In this document: piece by piece, positions 1 through 14,100 of the stretch
Layout of the letters: every line of letters starts with the position of its first letter
Position numbering within the stretch: position 1 is the stretch's first letter
Assembly (NCBI GenBank): GCA_021464245.1
Contig: JADCRB010000013.1
Coordinates: forward strand, 10,963,350 to 11,027,349
From: Carallia brachiata
Taxonomy: Eukaryota; Streptophyta; Magnoliopsida; Malpighiales; Rhizophoraceae
Direction of reading: 5' to 3'
Length of the DNA stretch: 64,000 nucleotides
Notes under the pieces: generated by a model
What the model was told of the DNA's origin: nothing
Databases searched by the model: none
What the model saw: only the letters and a program-made list of their open reading frames with translations
Program-made: the position numbers and the translations under genes

Positions 1-833
1 GCCATGATTTTAGTGACAGAGTTACGCTCGACCCATTGGTACTCAGAAAGTGAGTCTACTCCTTTGAAATTGTTGAACGGAATTCAAACAAATGTGAATT
101 ACTCTGATTCCAACGTAAAGATTATATAATTGATACCCTTATAAATCTTTTCTTTTGCTAAACAAAAAAAAACAGCTGCACCTCAATCTTACAGTCTCCC
201 CTCCCCCAAAAACATGAGAAAACAGGAGCAATAGCACACACAACACTTGAACCCTGACACTACTTGATCAAACCTCCATTTTGATCGTCGACTTCATCAA
301 ACCTCAATCGCAAAACTTTTGTTCCATTCTTGATGCACGAACATCCATGAACATGTCCAAGGCATTAAGATCAAGATTTAACCAAATGGGCTCGACAATA
401 TTCAGGCCTTAATCTGTTCTTCAGGCAGTGTAATAGGAGTCAATACATGTCTTTAATCTGTTATTAAAGCATGTTTTTTTTTATTTAAATAATGTTTTTA
501 CAATAAAATTTGAGAGGTTCACATTTAAGAAATTTCAAAAAAATTTTAAAGTAATATAAATTTTCTAAATTTAGAAAAATAAATTATTAAATATTATTGA
601 AAAGGACACGAGTACGTAAATATACAATTTGTGTCATATAAAAGATATGTAATTAATTCAATAATTTTTCTAATTTTTTATGAGATTCAATACATTTTTT
701 ATGATCCAATAATTTAGATTATATGTGCTAATTTTATACTTACGATTATGTACTTAGACGGTATTGTTACTGTGATACTACTCAATCAAATTTATCTGGT
801 AGTTTTTATTTTTTCACAATGGGCTGTATTATA

Positions 834-865
<32 letters not shown>

Positions 866-1065
866 AAGTTGGAGGACAATAATGTAATTTGACCATAAAA
901 TAATATTTGAGGGAATAAAACCTCGAATCAGGCCAATCAAAACCCTAACAGGGTTTATCACAACTCCGCCATTTGTAACGTTCCCTTTCAATTTATTTTC
1001 TTGTTTACTTTGGGCACAATTTCTTTTCTTCGTTTCCTGTTATCTCTTCCTGGAGGTTGAAGAAG
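1..1065 (+). promoter_or_regulatory. Upstream region and putative promoter of the TRM3 gene
   Basis: No coding region is seen here. The distal part is AT-rich, with an (AT)n run followed by poly-T near 829-866. Close to the start codon there is a CCAAT motif (933-937) and a perfect telo-box AAACCCTAA (940-948), which continues into a short palindrome AAACCCTAACAGGGTTT. Telo-boxes are typical of plant genes for translation machinery and lie near the transcription start, which fits a tRNA-modifying enzyme. The transcription start itself cannot be read from sequence. Confidence 0.5.
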
Positions 1066-2082
1066 ATGAGTGAAAAAGACACCAATTCAATGGACTCTGT
1101 AATCACCACCATTTTAGATAGCCTAAAAAATGTCCCTTTGGCGGCCATTCCTGCGGTTCTTGATTGCATTTTGGCTTCCACTGGCGCATCTCCGTCTTCC
1201 CTTTTCTTTTCTCTTCTTGATTCTTTCCCTGTCCTTGCCAAGGTAATCCCAACTCTGTTTCTTGCACATTTTTCGCCATTTTTTTTTTTTTTTTTTGGTT
1301 TTCTTTGTTCATAGATGGGGTCTGTTTGTATCATTAGGATTAGAATCAGTGAAACTATTATTTAGGGGTTTCTAATGAGGTGTTGGGTCCAGTGGAAGCA
1401 TGCTGGTCCCGGACGAGCTTTGCCTGCCAATGTGCAGGGGTTCGAATCCGGAGATGTGGGGTGGTTGCGCACTCAGCCACCATTTTTTGGGCAAAAAAAA
1501 CTATTTTTAAGGGGTTGCACTTTTTGGGTGTCCAAGAAAACTGAAGAAAACAGTGAGGTGCTGGATGTTTAATTGAATATTCAATGGTGGGTTTGGTTTT
1601 TAGGTTCGTTTGACGTAGTTGGTAATGTTGGTACTGTGCCTTTGGTTTGGTTAGTTCATGAAAAATTTGGCATTCTTTTGGCTGTTCCCTTGTAATTGAT
1701 GCTAGTTATATTTAAGTGCACATTAACTTCTTCATGTTTTCTTTGTAGGATATTGTGAAGGAGGACCACAAGCTGGACCATAGCCTGTTTAATCATGTTA
1801 TGTCAATTTTTTGTGCTCTTTGTCATGTTTTGAAGAATGTTGGTGAGTTGTGGTACTTATTTCAGTACTTAGTTCAGTATCAGACTGTTCTCTTGTTTAT
1901 TTATCTGATTTTGGTTCATGTAGCATGTCTTATGGGTGTTTTAATGATTTTTAAATGTTGCCAGGATTCCCATTTTCTTTCTTTTCCTTCATTTGTTTTT
2001 GCAAATCTATACCATTGATGCTTTGTTGCACAAGACATAGATTTAGTGATTGATGGGTAGCTGTATTGCTTTTTTGACAGTA

Positions 2083-2114
<32 letters not shown>

Positions 2115-5100
2115 CTCATGTTTTGTGGTATGTTGAATGTTGTCACGGTACCCCATGTAGAACCCAAAGACTTTATCTATTAGATGGTAAATCTCGTGGA
2201 CTTTGCAAATCAGGTCAGGATCTTATACATCAATATGAGTCTTTTACATCCCACAAGCACCCCCCTATGCTACTAGCATGCTGAGCAACTGAATTTATAC
2301 TGATGAAAGGCTCAAAATGTAAGCTTCTGTAAAATTGATTGAACTACATGGAACTTGACTTATTGGTGATGGAGCTTAATTGCTATTGGGCCCCATTAGC
2401 GTGCCTCTGAAGTCTACGGAACCATGTAAAAGGCCAGTGCAGGCAATTAACCAGGGCAGGCTCTTAATCAACACAGCAATTTTGTACTCTTGGCATATTT
2501 TCGTCTATCTGCATTTGGTATACCATTCATTTTCACCATCATTAGTGTAAATGTTGATATTTAATTCGGGTTGTTAAGATGCATATGGAAGACACTTTCC
2601 TTTCGTGTCTTAAGTGTTCGTTTTTGCCAAACAAACTCTCTAACTTGTTTATTTTAATTCTTTCTTCAGGAAACAGACATGATGCTATGCAGTTATTTAT
2701 CTGGAAATGTTTAATTCAATTTCTAAAAATGGTTGGCACATTTGACCATGGGATTTTGAATCAGGTACAATTATGAAAAGCATTTTGTACTTGGTTATGC
2801 GAATTACTTGCTTTTGATTATTTCAAACTTAGATTGCAGAGTCATTCTTTGATGTTGTAAGTACCTCTAGATCATGGTGCATTTTGGAAGCAACCTTGGT
2901 GCCTTTTTTTCTGAGGTCAGTGGGTTATTCTATGATAATGCTTCAAAATGAGAAGTCAGATATTTTTGAATCGGGCCAGTTGTCAGATTCCCTGGGTCTT
3001 GATGACCTGATAGTTGATTTTGGCTTGGACAAGGAGTTTCTGCTGTCTCTATCGAGTTCCTTTCCATTTCTAATATCATGCCATATGTTGGCTTTGATGC
3101 TGGATGAAACTTTACAAAATTCGCACAAATCATCAATTGAAGGTTCAATGTCAGAAAATGGGTGTTGTGGTGCAGAAAACCTTTTTGGCTATTTGCTATG
3201 GGCTCTGTGTAACATAAGTGAGAGATTACTCTCGCAAAGTCTGGACCATCGCTCTTGTACTGTAAGCTTACTTCTCCCTGTCCTTTTCAAAGCATTTGGT
3301 TCTCGGCAGTCTCTGAAAATCTCAGTACATGGGAGGAATGTATACTCTCCAGGTGATGTTTTCTACAAACCTTGTCTAATGTGATGACTATCAATTTTAT
3401 TTTGTTTTTGTGATTTCTATACTATTGTTGTGTATTGACCCTATTATGAATGCAAGACAGAACAAGTTTCTTGAGGAAAATTTGGAAGTGCTGCAGATCA
3501 CTTTTTTCTCTGGGAGCTCCAGAGAGAAGAGATGCCTACGGCGTGCTATCTCTGTATGTGTCCTTTTTCCCTTGTACTGAAGGAGGTGAAAGTGCTGATC
3601 CAAGCTGTGGAGTTAAGGAATTTGATCTAAAAGCTGAAAGAGAGTTCTGGGATGAAATCAAAAGAGGCCTGGTAGGCTGGTACCTTAGCTCCACTTATTA
3701 TCAGTGATTTTTCTATTGTGATATGCTGGCAAACTATGCAGCTGAGAATCATGCTATATTCATATGATATGTTTACCCTCCCTTTTTTCAATTTTATCCC
3801 GTGGTGGGCTTGCCAGGTTGATGAAGAAGGCTTGCTGAGGAAACAATCTATGCATATTTTGAAAGCAGTATTGCGTATAAGTGGAGGAAGTCAGTGCTTC
3901 CCGTTGTTCCAGATAATAAATCTCAGGAGAAACATTCTATTTCTCATGGTTTTACAAAGAGGGAAATTTGGGCTAACAAGGAAGCTCAATCACTTGGTGT
4001 AGGGAAGCTTTGCAAACCAGTCAATTCCCTTTTGAACAGTCAGCAGCAGTGGGAGGCGTTTGTGCTTTTATATGAAATGCTTGAAGAGTATGGTACTCAC
4101 CTTGTTGAGGCTGCTTGGAATCACCAGGTTCTTCATCAACTTTCAACACTATTGTTTTCTTTTATCTAATTGTTTTGGTTTTTCAAATCTAATTATATCT
4201 GGATGGATGATCATGGTAGGAATATGACATATGAAAGGGTTGAAAGAGCATAAAATTTTGTAAGTAGTCAATGTTTGTATAAATGTGACAAATTTTTGGC
4301 TATTAGCTTTGGAAGGAAGACAGAACAATATTTGTATTTCTATCTTATAAAATCTTGAGTTGGTAAGAATGTGAAAAAGCAACATATAGATATAACTCCC
4401 CTTAGGCATGGCCTGTAATAATTGTTCTGTAGCATATGGTTTATCCATTGATAACCGATTGTTTCTTGCAGATATCCCTATTGCTTCAGTGTTCTCTTTC
4501 ATGTGGCAGTTTTGCAAGCTCTATATGTGAAGCATATCAAAATCCCATTGAAGCTCTTGGTGAAACTTTTAATTGGTTAACAATTCTGTGGCAAAGGGGA
4601 TTTCATCATAATAACCCCCAAGGTATTCGTGAATTGTTGGGCAATCATGCAGTCAAAACCAATAAGAGTGTGAACTGAATTGTGAAACTTCTAGTATAGT
4701 TCTGCATATAAGTTATTCCAGATGCCTGCAATAATGGTTCTGCTTTTGTTTGTTGCAGTTAGGTGCTTGATCATGCAATCATTTTTGGGAATATAGAGTG
4801 GGCAAAGTATGGAGATTGTGCAAGTTCTGTGCCCGAATGTTTTGTTCTCGGTCCATTTATTGACGGATTCAATGACCCTGTGCACCATAAAGATTTTGGT
4901 TGGTACTTGGTTTAAGTTTTCATCATACTATTCGCAGTTTTTCCGTCCCATAGATTGAAAGATGGTTATCATTATGTCCATGTTATGACATGCGAAGTCT
5001 CAGGCATATTTCCTTTCAACATGTGGCTTGTGTGGTGTATAATGCAGCACATCACTCCATGTTGGTGATCTGAGTTTGCTCTCTTGTTTGGCCTTAAACC

Positions 5101-8100
5101 ATGTTCATGCTTAATGCTGGGGACTGTCTTATGCTGCGTTTCCTGTGCCTTAATAGACTACAAAAAGCCTCTCTATGTGCTTTTGGGCTGTTTATGTTAT
5201 TTGCTAGATTTACAAGTAATCATGTGTAATAATTTTTGGCATATTGGTCATTGCTGGAAGAGCTCTGTTGTGCCGTAGGGGATCCTCTATCATGGTTATC
5301 TGCTGTATGAGAGATTAACATGGGTTGGAAGTGTTTCTTCTTTATGGTTTCCAAGAAAGTAGAGTTCATTCATGCTCTTTCCCATAGGGGCTCAAAGAGA
5401 ACTGATTGCTCTTTTGGTTTTTTAGTGTCAATTTCTCAAAGAGTTCCACACCAGCCACAAATTCCACAATCAAGTAGTTAATTTGTTCTTCTCCTAACTG
5501 CTGTGGTGATGGAATAAATCCTAATAACTTGTTTAGGTGTTGTTGAAGGTCTCTTCTGCTTTATATCTTAGGAATCTGTGTCTAGGCAAGCATGAGAAAA
5601 AGGGAAGGTAGTTGCATCTAGGGCATGGTTGCAGTTGGGTGGCTATGATATTAAAACAACTTATTTGAAATGGAATTGAGGGGCTCCTTAATTGTGGATT
5701 AGTGGAATAGAATGACTTTTTCCTCCTTGTTTTTGGAGAGCTTTATGTTTTTTGTTTTCTTCATTTTACTTCTTGATGAAAATTCTCAGACAAGAATGTA
5801 TTTTGCTCTTACTAGTTTTGCAGTTTTTGGAAATATATTCTTGCATGGTATTGTTGGAGCTTTTGTTGTCATTTTCCATTTTTTTTGGTTTAAAATTAAA
5901 TTGTCTGATATATTTGAGCCATCCATTGTTCCTTTTTGATAAGTTACTCAGGCTTTTTCTATGACTTTCACTATAAATGGAGAAAAATGTGACGTTGCAT
6001 CAATGTTGACTCCTAATGTGCTTCTTTTCCTTTTTCTAGGTGTTAAGGGGATTTACACTTCCAGGGCTATTGAAGGTGCAGCTCAATTTTTACATCATTA
6101 TGCAACTTACTTAAATGGGAGGTATGCTATTACATTTCTCATTCAACTTTTGCGTGGCACTGTGCATTGAAATCAAACAATCAATGAGTGATCTTTTGTG
6201 AAAGTTTTGAATCATACTTCAAATGATACTTAGGTCACCCCTTGATTAGCAATATATAGGCTTTTATCCTTGCATGTCTATTTGTAATTCGTTTGTTTGA
6301 TATGTTGAAGTCGATTCATTTTGCATAGGATTTCCCAAAAAAAATCAAATAAGGGTTGATTCTCATGTGAAGTTGACTGTAAAAGCTATCGGTTAGGGAT
6401 TTAGTGAAAAAAGAATGGAGAAATAGCCCTAATGCTCTAATGCCGTGAAATTTGTTAGAGTGCGCTATATTCTATAATTGCTTTGTGGTAAAGAAGGTGA
6501 CAGATATACGCTGTTGTTTCTATGTTGGTACAGGAAAGGGATTGACTTTTTGGTTAGTTTAGCTTCGGTAGCTAAACATCAATCTTTTGGGAGAGCCGGA
6601 TTGATGTGTCTTGCAGAATGTGTTGCTTCAGCTGCATGTGGAGTAGGAATGTATGATGTTATGAACCAGAAAGAACTGATGATGCTCTTCCCAATGGCGT
6701 TCAGATGGAATCTTTTACTGGATATTTTCCTTCCAAGGGCAAAACATGCTTGCTGGATGCTTTAAGATTTGTTGTCGAGAGCAGCAAACAACATTTCAAT
6801 CCTAATTATCGTCTTCAAGGTTTCTAATCACTAAACTTATCAGATTATATTTATTTGTTTTTGCAGTTGGAAATCTAGCCAGCAATGTGAAGAGCCATTC
6901 TTTGTATTTAGTTCCATACTTCTATGAGTCTTTTATTTTATTTAATATTTTTTGCTTTTAAATCTCCAGTTTGTGAGAAAGTCCTGGAGGCTGCCACTTC
7001 AGTTGTCTGTACCTCTGATGTCCCACATGAGAATGTTTTGCTCTTTGTTGATGCATTGCCACGAGAATTCACCGATTGTGGGGGTAAGAAAATATTTGTC
7101 AGCTATTTCTTGTTTAATAAATTTGTTTCATATGCAGCTATCCTGGAATTGATTTTCCTCCTCTGTCTTATCGTTCCCCTTTTGCCTGTCACATGCTGTT
7201 ATTCTGCATTTTTGATATTTAATATGAATGTGGAATCCTTTTGTTTTTTAAGATTTTGTTTTTTTTTTTTTCAGATGTTTTCTGCCTTATTAATCAAAGG
7301 AAGGATTTCTTAGAGTTGGTTTTATTTGGAAGAATTTTTTAAATAATGCGACATGCAAGTTTCCCACCTAGTCTTTGTGAACAATGCTTGCACATCTTGA
7401 GATTCATTTCTAGTTAAGTTAAGGGGGTGAGATGCAACTATTGGTTAGGGTTAGATGTCTATAGGAAGAATTTACGGGTACTTTTGACAACACTCCTCTT
7501 AGAATAATGTACAACTGCTTTGGAATTCTGTCAATAAAGTATCAATGCGAATTTCCTTTTAAGCGTTTATGTTTGTCAGTTAAGATTATTGTGTTTGATA
7601 ATGTTATCTGTGGACCATGTTCTTTTACATGTTTTTTGAGTCACTGATGTGGAAAGGTATTCTGGAGGCATGCATAATTGTAGAAGTTTGTGACTTTTCT
7701 GCAAGTTTCATGAATCAGCATTTCATTTCTTTGTGTTTCGATAAGTTTTCATCATAGGTGTGGTGGAATGCACCTCTTGCCTATAGGTTTCTCTTACAGA
7801 CACACACACTATCTCTCTACCTTCCCCCAAATAGGTTTCTTAAGAGAAAAGATGCAGGCATGGGTGCGGGGATATGGTAAAGAATATTGTAGTTCCAGTT
7901 GCTACAACACCAAGGTTTCACTTCTGAAAGAACTACAGGACTTCCCGGAAAGCTTCACTAGTTCCCAGCTGGCTACCTTTGATGATGAAGACTTGAATGC
8001 ATGGGAATCTGAAGCAAATAGATGGTCAAGAGTACTTTTTCTAGCAGCCAAAGAGGATAACCAACTAATACCCATACTGACGGTTTGTCTCGACCCTCTA

Positions 8101-11100
8101 TTGCATGCTAGTTCTGATTGTCTTACATTATATTGGTCGGTATACATAATTCTCGCCCTTTGTTTATCGGTGAGTAGAAAATAATTGAAAAGGTTGTTTT
8201 TAATTTTGTGTGGCATTCCTCCCATTATATATTTGATGTAATTATGGGAAGTAGGATGATAATATTGATGAGTTTGGTGATTCTTTGGTTCATTTGATTG
8301 TATATTTGCCAGTCGGGCCATAAAGGTAACAGGACTAGAATTATTGATGCTTGTGAATGTTAAGAGATCGTGATGGCCACAATGCAGTATTATTTTCATG
8401 AAAAGCTGACTTCTTCATGTACCAATTTAAATATGTTGGCAACTTCCCTTGTTTTTTTTTTTTTTTCGGTATGATGAAAATCAATTTTCCTTTTATTCAA
8501 CGCACCCATAATCCTTTCCTTGTCGTCGACAGTTACTGTCTCTATCTGTCAGCGTTATTGAGACTATCAAGTCTTATGGGCTGGGTTAGACAGTTTCTGT
8601 AGAGATGCTGCAGTGTCTTAACTAAATATAACACAATGGAAATATGGGCCAGTAGCCTTTTGGCTTCCTCCTAGAGCACTAATTGTACCAAACTTTTAAA
8701 AGAAAATTTTTTTTCCCTTTCATTAAATGTAAAGTGTTCAACTTTGACACCCATTCTTCTTATTTGTGCAGTTTTTTCAAAGCTGTGGTGTCAATATCTG
8801 CAGAGAGGCGACTGAGTGGTCAACTGTTAAATTTTTCATCCTGACCATGAGCTTGATTGATGAGATAAATTTGTTGCAGCAGAAAGCAGCCGAATCTGGT
8901 GACAGAACTAGATCGAAATCAGAAACTGGTTTTCTTGAGGGAGTGGATGGATCGGGTTATCCAGAATCTTCTATCTTTGGTCAAAAGTTCTCTGATCTGT
9001 TTCTGCTTATATTGGTACTGAGGATTGACTCTGCATTTCTACCAACTATATGACATAGTTTCTATGTCTTCTGTTGTTTTTTTTCTCCTTTGTGGGCTTG
9101 TGGTTGGCTTTAGATGCTACTAAAGACTATACTTTTTTCCTTCCATTTTCTTGTGGCATGCAGGACAATCTAGTCTCTTTTGCAAATATGTCTTCTGCTG
9201 TATTCTGGTCTCGTGTTGGGAAGGAGACTACACTGCCTAATTCCGTGAGGGGCAGACTGGGAGGCCCTAGTCAACGTCGGTTGTCTTCTTTGACCACCAC
9301 TACTCTGTTGCAAGCTGTATGGTATTTTGGGCCTAACTTGATCTCTTGTTAAGAAAATGAACACGTCTCATTCACACACTTGATGTAAACAGTTTCTGTA
9401 GCCCGACTAGAGTTGTTTTCTATGTGTTTGCAAACCTAGGCCATCTTGTTTTTGATGGAACTGATCTACTGAATCTTTGATTCCAGGGTAAGAGGGACCT
9501 TGAACTAAAGCCATATATTCTAGAAGCAAAAAATAGGTGTCTTGTGCAATTTCAACTCTTTAATTTCATGATGCACTATTTCTATTCTGGTATTGCCTAT
9601 GACAGAATGTGGTCATGAAGTAAAGCTACTTGTCGTTTTCAATGCATTCTTTTGATCACATTCAAATCATCTTCCATTTGCTCATCTTTCTGTATATTTT
9701 AGGATCAGTTTTCTTTGTCTGCACTAATTATGTGAACTATAATGTGTTCCTGTGTTATCATTCTTGGTGAAGAGTGTCTCCTACGAATCAGTCAGTGTTA
9801 ATTGGAGTAGATTCTGATGATGCTTGGCATATTTCTGTTTGGTTTCTAATGCCCTTGGATTTATCTAGTATACCATTTCTTCTTTAACTTGTCTTTTGTT
9901 TCTTAAGTTCCTTTGGACATGAATCCCTGATCCTCTTTCTGTTGGTTTTGTTATCTGGGATTTGCTTCTGTTCTTGGTTTTCCTTTAATTGTTTACCATG
10001 CCCTCATACACTAATAGAAGTTGTGCACTTGTTTAGCATGTTCTGGTTCTGATGATAAACCCTTCCTTTTATGAATGGATAGATAACCTCAATGCGAGCA
10101 GTTTCGTCAGTTTTGTCTTGGTGTGCGCTGTCTAAAAGTGAGATTCAGCTGAGTCGTGGATGGGCTTTCATGTGGGAATTCTTCTGGAAGACTGTTACAT
10201 CTCCAACTTGCAATTCTGAGGTATGTTTTAACTTGAACAATTTTGCATTTGCAGATCTGCCAATTGTTTAGCTCAGAAAACTTCTTTAGTTTTGCTTGGT
10301 CTGCTTCCCCTGATTGATCGACCTGAATCGAGTCAGACTGGAGCAGAAATTTTACTGGCGGCATATGAAGCATTAGCTCCAGTAATGAGAGCACTGGTGT
10401 CGTCGTTTTCTCCATTAGCCTTGGATCTCCTTGGGCAAAATCAGCAATTATTGTCATCAGCTGTTGAAGCCAAAGCCTGCTTGGATTTATTGCTTCTTTC
10501 TTTCCTTCAGAATATCAATAGTCTTCTTGCAGTTGGAGTACTTGCACGGACTCGTCGGGCAGTTTTGCTGAATTGGAAGGTAACAACGAACAAATATGTT
10601 TTGCTTGTCGTGTTGCCAATGGTATTCAGTACCTGGAATTTTCAGGTAGTCCTTGTTATAGCTGGCTGTCACTGCACATAAATGTTACAGGGACATTTAT
10701 TGATACGCTTTCTACTTTAGTACTTGAGTCTTGGCTTTTTGTTTCACTATTAAGGGTCAATAGTTCATTTACTTCTTTGTCTTAATTGAGTTGATTAAAA
10801 TAGTCACTGCTTATTATCATGCTAAATTTTGCTTGCCTTTTGTCTAAATCGATTTGCTATTTGCTTTGAAAGATTAGACTGCATACAAATGGCGATATTA
10901 AAAAATTCATGCATTAATTAATCCTTTTGTACGCATTCAGTGGCTTTGCCTAGAATCCCTGTTGTCCATTCCTTACAATGCAGTCCAGAATGGTTTGCAA
11001 CTAGAGGCTGGGAGCTCATTCTTCTCAGATTCTGTAATCAGAGATATTTTTTACGATCTTGTTGAAAGGTAAGAAGCAAGAAGTTATATAATAGCATTGT

Positions 11101-14100
11101 TCTATCTTTGTTAGACATAAGCGCATATGCTGGTAATGATTAAATATTTTGTTCATACTGCCTGATTTAATATTTTTGTTCCATACTTTTGTCATTAAGT
11201 AGAATTGTTTATGCTTCTTGTCACATTCAATTTCGTTTTGCAGTATTTATTAGAAGAAACCAGATGGTTGTGCTAGTCTTTCTTTAACTATGCTTTAACT
11301 AAAAAATTAGATTCGCCTTTCCATAAAATGCCTCTCAAATAATTTGCAGTCTGGAGAATGCTGGGGAAGGTACTGTTTTGGTCATGCTAAGATCTGTGAG
11401 GTTGGTTTTGGGGCTGTTTGCTTCAGGAAAGTGTGGTGTGCTTGTTTCCTCATGCAACGGTGTGGATGCCCAGGTTCACTTTGTCTTCTAGTATCTGAAC
11501 TCCATGTTTTTCTTGCCTATGATTCTATGGATCAAAATGGTTGTGTTGCCACTAATGCAGGCAGGTAGATGTTTTGTTCAGGAAGAATTTGAAGGGGAAT
11601 GGGGATTACTTGCGATTAAGTATCCTCTACGAATATAGTGAGGGATAGCATGTACACAGGACACTATGCAAGAGAGTACTAGATATTATTACTTGACCAA
11701 TATTTAACAAATGGTTTTAGCACGTATAATGACAAAAATAATAGAACCAAGTTAATATATGGGGACATACACAGTATACGTTGTATTGAATTTTGAGTAA
11801 AGTGATTGTGTGGCTAGACATGAAGAGAGGAGCTCTGATGGGAGAGAGATTTTTTCTGCAACTTCTGGAGCATTTATGTCTTGAACCCTGTTAATCTTCA
11901 TTTCAGCTGTGCACTTTACTCCTTTGTAAAACTTCACTTGTCCAGTACATTTTACCAACAGTTCTATTTGTCTTGTTTTTGGTGTCATTTTCTCCCGACA
12001 GGAGACCATTAAATTTTATGAGGGCTTCTGTGATGCTAGGTTCATTTAGCAAATCTCCTTCTCATCTTGCCATTTTACCTGTATTTAGTCACGTTTCTTT
12101 AATTGGAGCATTTGTAAGTCTACAGGGGATATGTCCAAACCGGGCAAATGTCACTTCCATTTGGTGCTACACCTACGTATTACGAATATTCTTATTTCTT
12201 ATTTGGTCCTTCCTAGAGTGATCTACTATCCATCTAAGCATGCTCGTCCATGCTACAGTCATTCTTTGAACTTGTTTCTTCACACTTACGACCATACAAC
12301 ATTGTTGACCTAATTGTTGTTCGAGAATTTACCCTTCAATATAGTGGGAAATTTGTGGTCACACAAAATTCTAGTGACGCACCTCCATTTTGGCCATCTA
12401 CCCCTCACCCTATGAAGGTCGTTGTCCATGTTTCTATCCCTCTGAATGATATAGCCTCAAAAACGAAATATATATATTTTTTACATATATTGAAAATTTT
12501 TGAAACTTTTCCTTTTTGCAATTGCCAATATTCTTTGATCAGTTTTGTGCGAGATTCTACATATGTTTCCTTATTTGATTTGGTCATTTTGAGTTTCTTT
12601 TCTTTCATTGGCTTCACAAGTGTACCGTTGATAAAATCTGACTTATTGCTGAAGTAAAAGAGGTGATGTCCAAAATGAGTCTAAATTGTCAAGAAACCAT
12701 TCAATCCAAAAGCTTGGATTGTTGCTTGAGACTTTGTAATGGATCATATTCTAAACTCTTGACACAAATCATATCATAGAGATTTTCTATTCATATACTG
12801 TACTCATTGATTGAGAGGGCTGTACTTTCTGACTTATTGGTTGAGTGGACCTTGATGTTAATGTAGATGATGTGGCATTTAGTTCACTCCTGCTGGATAC
12901 TGCATGTCAACTGCAACAAGAGGCGAGTTGCATGCATTGCTGCACTTTTGTCTTCTGTCCTTCATACCTCTGTATTTTCTGATGGGAGCATGCATGGGAC
13001 CAGCAGTATGCCCGGACCACTGAAATGGGTATTGTCTTTCTGTCTCTCTACATTTGTTCACCCTCACTTTATTAATGAATTACATACTCTTTCATAATTA
13101 TGGTCATAGTTATAATTATTTATTGACATTGTCACTGCAGTTTATTGAAAATGTTCTTGAGGAAGGCACAAAAAGTCCCCGCACAATTCGTCTTGCGGCA
13201 CTGCATTTAACAGGGATGTGGCTGTCTCATCCAAAGGAAATTAAGAACTACCTTAAAGAGCTGAAGCTATTAACTTTCTATGGTTCTGGTGTGTGGCATG
13301 CTTTTCTGCTTTATGTCATATATTTAAGATTTTTTTTCCACTCACCTTGTTAATGGCTCTAAATCATAACAATTTCTCTACCAGTTGCATTTGATGAAGA
13401 TTTTGAAGCAGAATTAGTTGACAATCTTGATGCTAGAACCGAAGTGTCATTATTAGCTAAAAGCCCAGATGCTGAGCTGACAGAAGTAAGCTTTGCAGAT
13501 TTTGAATTCATTATGTGGTTTCTGGTTTACTTGATGTGGCCATGAACTTCAACATTTAAAATATTTGTCTTTCATTGTTGGCTATCCTGTTAGAAAAGGA
13601 GAATTTCCAATGAAAAATTTTGAAGTGTTCATCTGAGAGAAGCTTGCTTTTGCCTGATAAATGTATTATGGAAAAGGGATAGTTTATGTAACTACTGAGG
13701 CTCTTGTAAAATTCCCATGTGTAAGAAAGACACACCTGTGCTAAAGAGTGAAGTGAATTGAAAATTCTCCTAAAAGCAGCCCTCAAGTCAATTTTTCTAC
13801 GAAGAATTGTAAAGAGAAAGAACTGAAAGAATATTAGCTCTTTTGATAGAAATGAAAGAATATACGCCCTTTTGATGCATCAATTTCAGATTTAATATTT
13901 TGGTCCTCTTAAAACTTTTATTTTGAATTCATGGAAGAATCTCTAATTTCCTTTTCTTTTCCTGAAACCTTCATCATGGATTTGAAGCTGAATTGCAAAA
14001 TTGGAAAATGTTTGTTGTCCACCACAGCTTACATAGGTGCAAATACATCAGATGAGAGAAATTTTCATCTCATCTCTTGATGGTTTGGCCTGTGAAAACC

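Noticed and set aside
10255..10336. Coding extension of TRM3 exon 16 starting at 10255
   Set aside because: It reads as open codons but does not match the phase of exon 15; starting at 10337 keeps phase and gives the expected SE-TGAE junction.
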